Shown here piece by piece: positions 60,283 to 64,000 of a DNA stretch of 64,000 nucleotides (position 1 is the first letter of the stretch; each line of letters begins with the position of its first letter). The notes below the pieces were generated by a model that saw only the letters and a program-made list of their open reading frames with translations, was not told the DNA's origin and did no database searches. The stretch spans positions 177,794 to 241,793 of the forward strand of contig CACJCN010000001.1 of assembly GCA_902591925.1 (NCBI GenBank), written 5' to 3'. The DNA comes from an uncultured SAR86 cluster bacterium (lineage in GTDB: Bacteria > Pseudomonadota > Gammaproteobacteria > Magnimaribacterales > D2472). The translations under genes were made by a program, and so were the position numbers.

Positions 60283-61638
60283 GTGAAAGTTCATACTGTA
60301 ATTCTAGCTGCCGGAGAGGGCTCTAGAATGCAATCAAACAAAGCAAAATCTCTTCAACCTGTTGGCGGACTGTCAATGCTAAGGCGTATTTTCGATACTG
60401 TTTCAAATTTAACTGATGAAATTTCTTTTGTAGTTGGTTTCGAAAAAGATTCGGTAATCAATGAGATAGAAAAATTTTCTGGAATAAATCATATTTGTGA
60501 ACAAAAAAGGCCAATCGGCACTGCTGATGCAGTGAAATCTGCACTAGACTCCATAAAGCAAAACTCAAAGGTTTTAGTCTTATACGGCGATGTTCCCTTA
60601 ATAAAAAATGAAACACTTAATAATCTAATTTCAATGACAGATGATAGCCTCGCGATTTTAAGCACAGAACTTAAAAATCCAACTGGCTATGGAAGAGTGA
60701 AAAAAAACGAAAATGGATTGGCAATATCAATAGTTGAGGAAAAAGATGCTTCTGAGGAAGATAAAAAGATAAAAGAAATTTTTACAGGGATACTTTGTTG
60801 TAATAAAAAACTTCTTGAAGAGGCAATAGGCGAAGTAAATAATGATAATGCTGCATCAGAGTTCTATTTAACAGATATTGTTTCTATAATAAATACAAAA
60901 GGGTTTAGAATTAATACATGTATTGTTCCCAATGATGAAGTAAAGGGCGCCAATACAAAAGAAGAATTGTCAGAGTTAGAGGGAATATATAGAGAAATGA
61001 AAGCAAACGATCTATTAAATATGGGCATAACTATATCTGATCCATCTAGAATTGATGTAAGAGGAGATGTCTCTGCTGGTAAAGATTGCTTTATTGACGT
61101 GAACGTAATTTTGGAGGGTGATGTATCGTTAGGCAATAACGTGTCTATAGGCCCAAATACAATTTTAAAAAATGTTGAGATTGGAGATAATTCAAAAATT
61201 GAGGCTTTTTCTCATTTAGTGTCATCAAAAGTCGGGAATAATTGTTCTATAGGACCATATGCAAGACTAAGAGAGGGGAGTCATATAGATGATTCAGCAA
61301 AGATAGGCAATTTTGTTGAAACTAAAAAAACAAAAGTTGGCAAAGAATCTAAAGCTAATCATTTTGCATATCTTGGCGATGCTGACATTGGCAGTGACTC
61401 CAATATAGGAGCAGGTACAATCACATGTAATTATGATGGTAAGGAAAAACATCAAACAAAGATTGGAGATAACAGCTTTGTTGGAACCAATTCATCACTA
61501 GTTGCACCGGTAACAATTGGCTCAAATGCATATGTTGCAGCTGGATCTGTAATTACAAAAGATGTTCCTGATAATGCTTTAGGTGTAGGAAGGGCTAAGC
61601 AAGATAACAAAGAAAATTGGTCTAAAAAGAAGGACTAA
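60283..61638 (+). CDS. glmU: Bifunctional GlcNAc-1-P uridyltransferase / glucosamine-1-P acetyltransferase
   Basis: LAAGEGSRMQSNKAKSLQPVGG, left-handed beta-helix hexapeptides; GTG start. Confidence 0.97.
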   Translation: MKVHTVILAAGEGSRMQSNKAKSLQPVGGLSMLRRIFDTVSNLTDEISFVVGFEKDSVINEIEKFSGINHICEQKRPIGTADAVKSALDSIKQNSKVLVLYGDVPLIKNETLNNLISMTDDSLAILSTELKNPTGYGRVKKNENGLAISIVEEKDASEEDKKIKEIFTGILCCNKKLLEEAIGEVNNDNAASEFYLTDIVSIINTKGFRINTCIVPNDEVKGANTKEELSELEGIYREMKANDLLNMGITISDPSRIDVRGDVSAGKDCFIDVNVILEGDVSLGNNVSIGPNTILKNVEIGDNSKIEAFSHLVSSKVGNNCSIGPYARLREGSHIDDSAKIGNFVETKKTKVGKESKANHFAYLGDADIGSDSNIGAGTITCNYDGKEKHQTKIGDNSFVGTNSSLVAPVTIGSNAYVAAGSVITKDVPDNALGVGRAKQDNKENWSKKKD

Positions 61639-61644
61639 AAAATT

Positions 61645-63471
61645 ATGTGTGGAATTATAGCTGCTGCCTCAAATCGAAATGTTGGAAAGTTGCTTGTTCA
61701 GGGTCTACATAAAATGGAATACCGTGGCTATGATTCTGCTGGAATTGCTCTTCATCAAACAGACCAAATTGCTCATCTTAGAACTCTAGGAAAAGTAAAG
61801 CTTCTAGAAGAAAAAATGATAGCTGAAAAGCCAAAAAGCAAGCTTGGCATTGCTCACACTAGATGGGCAACTCATGGAGAACCATCAGAAGAAAATGCAC
61901 ATCCACATATGTCAAATGAAAGAGTTTATATCGTTCACAATGGAATAATTGAGAATTATCTAGATCTTAAAGATTTTTTAAAAAAAGAAGGTTATTCTTT
62001 TTCATCCCAAACGGATTCTGAATTAATAGCTCACCTTCTTGAATATTTCCTTAATAAAGGAAATAGCATGTTAGATTCAATGTATTTTACCAAAGAAAAG
62101 CTCGATGGCGCTTATGCAATAGCAGCTATAGACAAAGAAGACGATCAAAATATTATTATTGCTAGATGCAAATCTCCACTTTTAATAGGAATTGGAATGG
62201 ATGAATTTTTGGCTGCATCAGACCCATTGGCGATTGGCCAACTTACCAATGAGTTTATTTTTTTAGAAGACGGAGACGTAGCAGAATTATCATCTGAGAC
62301 TTATACCATTTTTGATGAGTCTAAGAACAAAGTAAAAAGAGAAATTTCTCAAATAGATATTTCAAGTCAAGCTACATCTAAAGGCGAATATCGGCATTTC
62401 ATGGAGAAAGAAATTTATGAGCAACCAGAAGCAATTCTAAAGACCATTGATGGGAGAGTAGGCGGAGACGATGTTTTAGAAAATATATTTGGTCTCGGTT
62501 CATCTGAAATGTTCGAAAAAGTTAAGAGAGTCCAAATAGTGGCCTGTGGAACAAGCTTGCACGCTGGAAGGGTTGCAGCTAATTGGTTTTCAGCAATTTC
62601 AGAACTTCCTACACAAATAGACTATGCATCTGAATATAGATATAGAAATCCCCATGTGGACGATGACTCTCTCCTTGTAACAATTTCTCAGTCTGGAGAA
62701 ACAGCTGATACCCTTGCTGCTTTAAGATATGCACAAGAAAAAGATTATCTATCCACCATTTGTATTTGTAATGTTCCTACAAGTTCTCTTGTAAGAGAAT
62801 CAGAGTATTCAATATTTACTAACGCCGGTCCTGAAATTGGGGTTGCATCTACAAAAGCCTTCACAACACAACTTGCAGCTTTAATGCTACTAGCATTGTC
62901 TCTTGCAAAAAGCAGGGGAAAAAATCCAAAGCTAAGAACAAGAGTAATAACAGCATTAAGATCATTGCCAGAAACGGTCGAAGAAACATTAAAACTTAAA
63001 GACACAATTCTAGAAATCGCACCTGAAATAGCCAATAAAGATAATGCTTTGTTTTTAGGTAGAGGTATTTTTTATCCAATCGCAAAAGAGGGGGCACTAA
63101 AGCTTAAAGAAATTTCTTACATTCATGCTGAAGCCTATCCAGCAGGGGAGTTAAAACACGGTCCTCTCGCATTAATTGATGAAGAAATGCCAGTTATTGC
63201 TTTAGCTCCAGAAAGTGAGATAGCTGAAAAATTAGTATCAAACTTAGAAGAAGTTAAAGCTAGGGGCGGAACTCTATATGTATTTTCTGATCCTTCAATT
63301 TCAATGGACTTAAAGTCTGGAAGACTCATCAAAATGCCAAAGTGCGACTTTCTTTTGACGCCGATCATTTATACGATACCTCTTCAAATACTTTCTTATG
63401 AAGTAGCTTTGTTAAGAGGTACCGACATTGACCAACCAAGAAATTTAGCAAAGTCAGTCACTGTCGAGTAG
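61645..63471 (+). CDS. glmS: Glutamine-fructose-6-phosphate aminotransferase (isomerizing)
   Basis: MCGIIAA, HTRWATHG, SQSGETADTLAALR, C-terminal NLAKSVTVE. Confidence 0.99.
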   Translation: MCGIIAAASNRNVGKLLVQGLHKMEYRGYDSAGIALHQTDQIAHLRTLGKVKLLEEKMIAEKPKSKLGIAHTRWATHGEPSEENAHPHMSNERVYIVHNGIIENYLDLKDFLKKEGYSFSSQTDSELIAHLLEYFLNKGNSMLDSMYFTKEKLDGAYAIAAIDKEDDQNIIIARCKSPLLIGIGMDEFLAASDPLAIGQLTNEFIFLEDGDVAELSSETYTIFDESKNKVKREISQIDISSQATSKGEYRHFMEKEIYEQPEAILKTIDGRVGGDDVLENIFGLGSSEMFEKVKRVQIVACGTSLHAGRVAANWFSAISELPTQIDYASEYRYRNPHVDDDSLLVTISQSGETADTLAALRYAQEKDYLSTICICNVPTSSLVRESEYSIFTNAGPEIGVASTKAFTTQLAALMLLALSLAKSRGKNPKLRTRVITALRSLPETVEETLKLKDTILEIAPEIANKDNALFLGRGIFYPIAKEGALKLKEISYIHAEAYPAGELKHGPLALIDEEMPVIALAPESEIAEKLVSNLEEVKARGGTLYVFSDPSISMDLKSGRLIKMPKCDFLLTPIIYTIPLQILSYEVALLRGTDIDQPRNLAKSVTVE

Positions 63472-63530
63472 ATAGAACTGTCCACTTTTACAAGATTGTG
63501 GATATTAAATATTAGTGATAAAACATAAAA

Positions 63531-63917
63531 ATGAATAGAAAGTTTGTTTATTACATTATTTTTGCTATTTCTTTTTTGCTTTTTTCTATAGTCCAGGATT
63601 ACATAAGACCAAATTATGATGGTGCTAATAAAATAATAATTTATCTTCTTGGGGTTGCTCCAAATTTCTTGCCAGGAATTGGATTGCCTGCTCTGTTATA
63701 TGTGGTGATTCCAGAAGTATCCAAACCTAATTCATCTTTATTTAAAAATCGACTCTATTGGTCAGTAGGAATCTCCATATCGGGATTAATTGCCAATGAG
63801 TTCATTACAATTTTTACACCTGGAAGAGGTGTCTTCGATTGGAATGATATTCTATGGACTATAATCGGAGCATGTTTGTTTACATTGACTCACAAGAAGT
63901 TAAGCAAAACAAAATAG
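63531..63917 (+). CDS. Hypothetical membrane protein
   Basis: 128 aa, about 4 hydrophobic segments; intact ORF, no family recognised. Confidence 0.65.
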   Translation: MNRKFVYYIIFAISFLLFSIVQDYIRPNYDGANKIIIYLLGVAPNFLPGIGLPALLYVVIPEVSKPNSSLFKNRLYWSVGISISGLIANEFITIFTPGRGVFDWNDILWTIIGACLFTLTHKKLSKTK

Positions 63918-63924
63918 AAGTTTA

Positions 63925-64000
63925 ATGAAAGAAAGGCACATAGAATTTTTAATTAGATTCCATAAACCAACAAGTAGACAGTTAAATCTACTCAGTGACG
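63925..64000 (+). CDS. Partial CDS running off the right edge, unidentified (MKERHIEFLIRFHKPTSRQLNLLSD...)
   Basis: Open frame from ATG 63925 to the window end. Confidence 0.4.
   Translation, partial: MKERHIEFLIRFHKPTSRQLNLLSD

Overview
The window is a compact, AT-rich, gene-dense bacterial chromosome segment. By gene content and order it is gammaproteobacterial, and it resembles streamlined marine lineages such as SAR86; that placement is inference only. It is centred on the replication origin region. Reading left to right: pgk(partial)-tkt (-); metK-ahcY; a tiny LptM-like lipoprotein ORF-lysA-dapF-DUF484-xerC-HAD-ubiK-like; cupredoxin, dsbA and cytochrome c4 (-); engB, a Coq4-like protein and an alpha/beta hydrolase; polA (-); dsbB; pckA-gshA-quinone oxidoreductase; the aa3/caa3 oxidase cluster (ctaCDGE, SURF1, ctaA, ctaB, SCO); yheV-aroE-hemF-tsaC-purE; def-fmt-trkA-trkH; lpxL-like; glyS-plsC; gyrB-recF-dnaN-dnaA (-); putative oriC; rpmH-rnpA-yidC-mnmE; mnmG-rsmG-parA-parB; atpIBEFHAGDC; glmU-glmS. 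I found no tRNA, rRNA, CRISPR array, transposon or prophage. No obviously new multigene system is visible. The most notable signals are: (i) an abrupt reversal of strand composition inside the mnmE/mnmG intergenic region, coinciding with an 11-bp-phased TTGTTA array; (ii) a canonical parS palindrome inside the 3' end of recF; (iii) a single-chain alpha2-type GlyRS at the locus where gammaproteobacteria normally carry glyQ-glyS; (iv) a GyrB without the ~165-aa insertion typical of gammaproteobacteria; (v) a Coq4-like protein with an exact HDxxHx11E motif; (vi) a pseudoazurin-like protein with a cytochrome-c5-like N-terminal leader; and (vii) a long inverted repeat abutting the pckA start codon.
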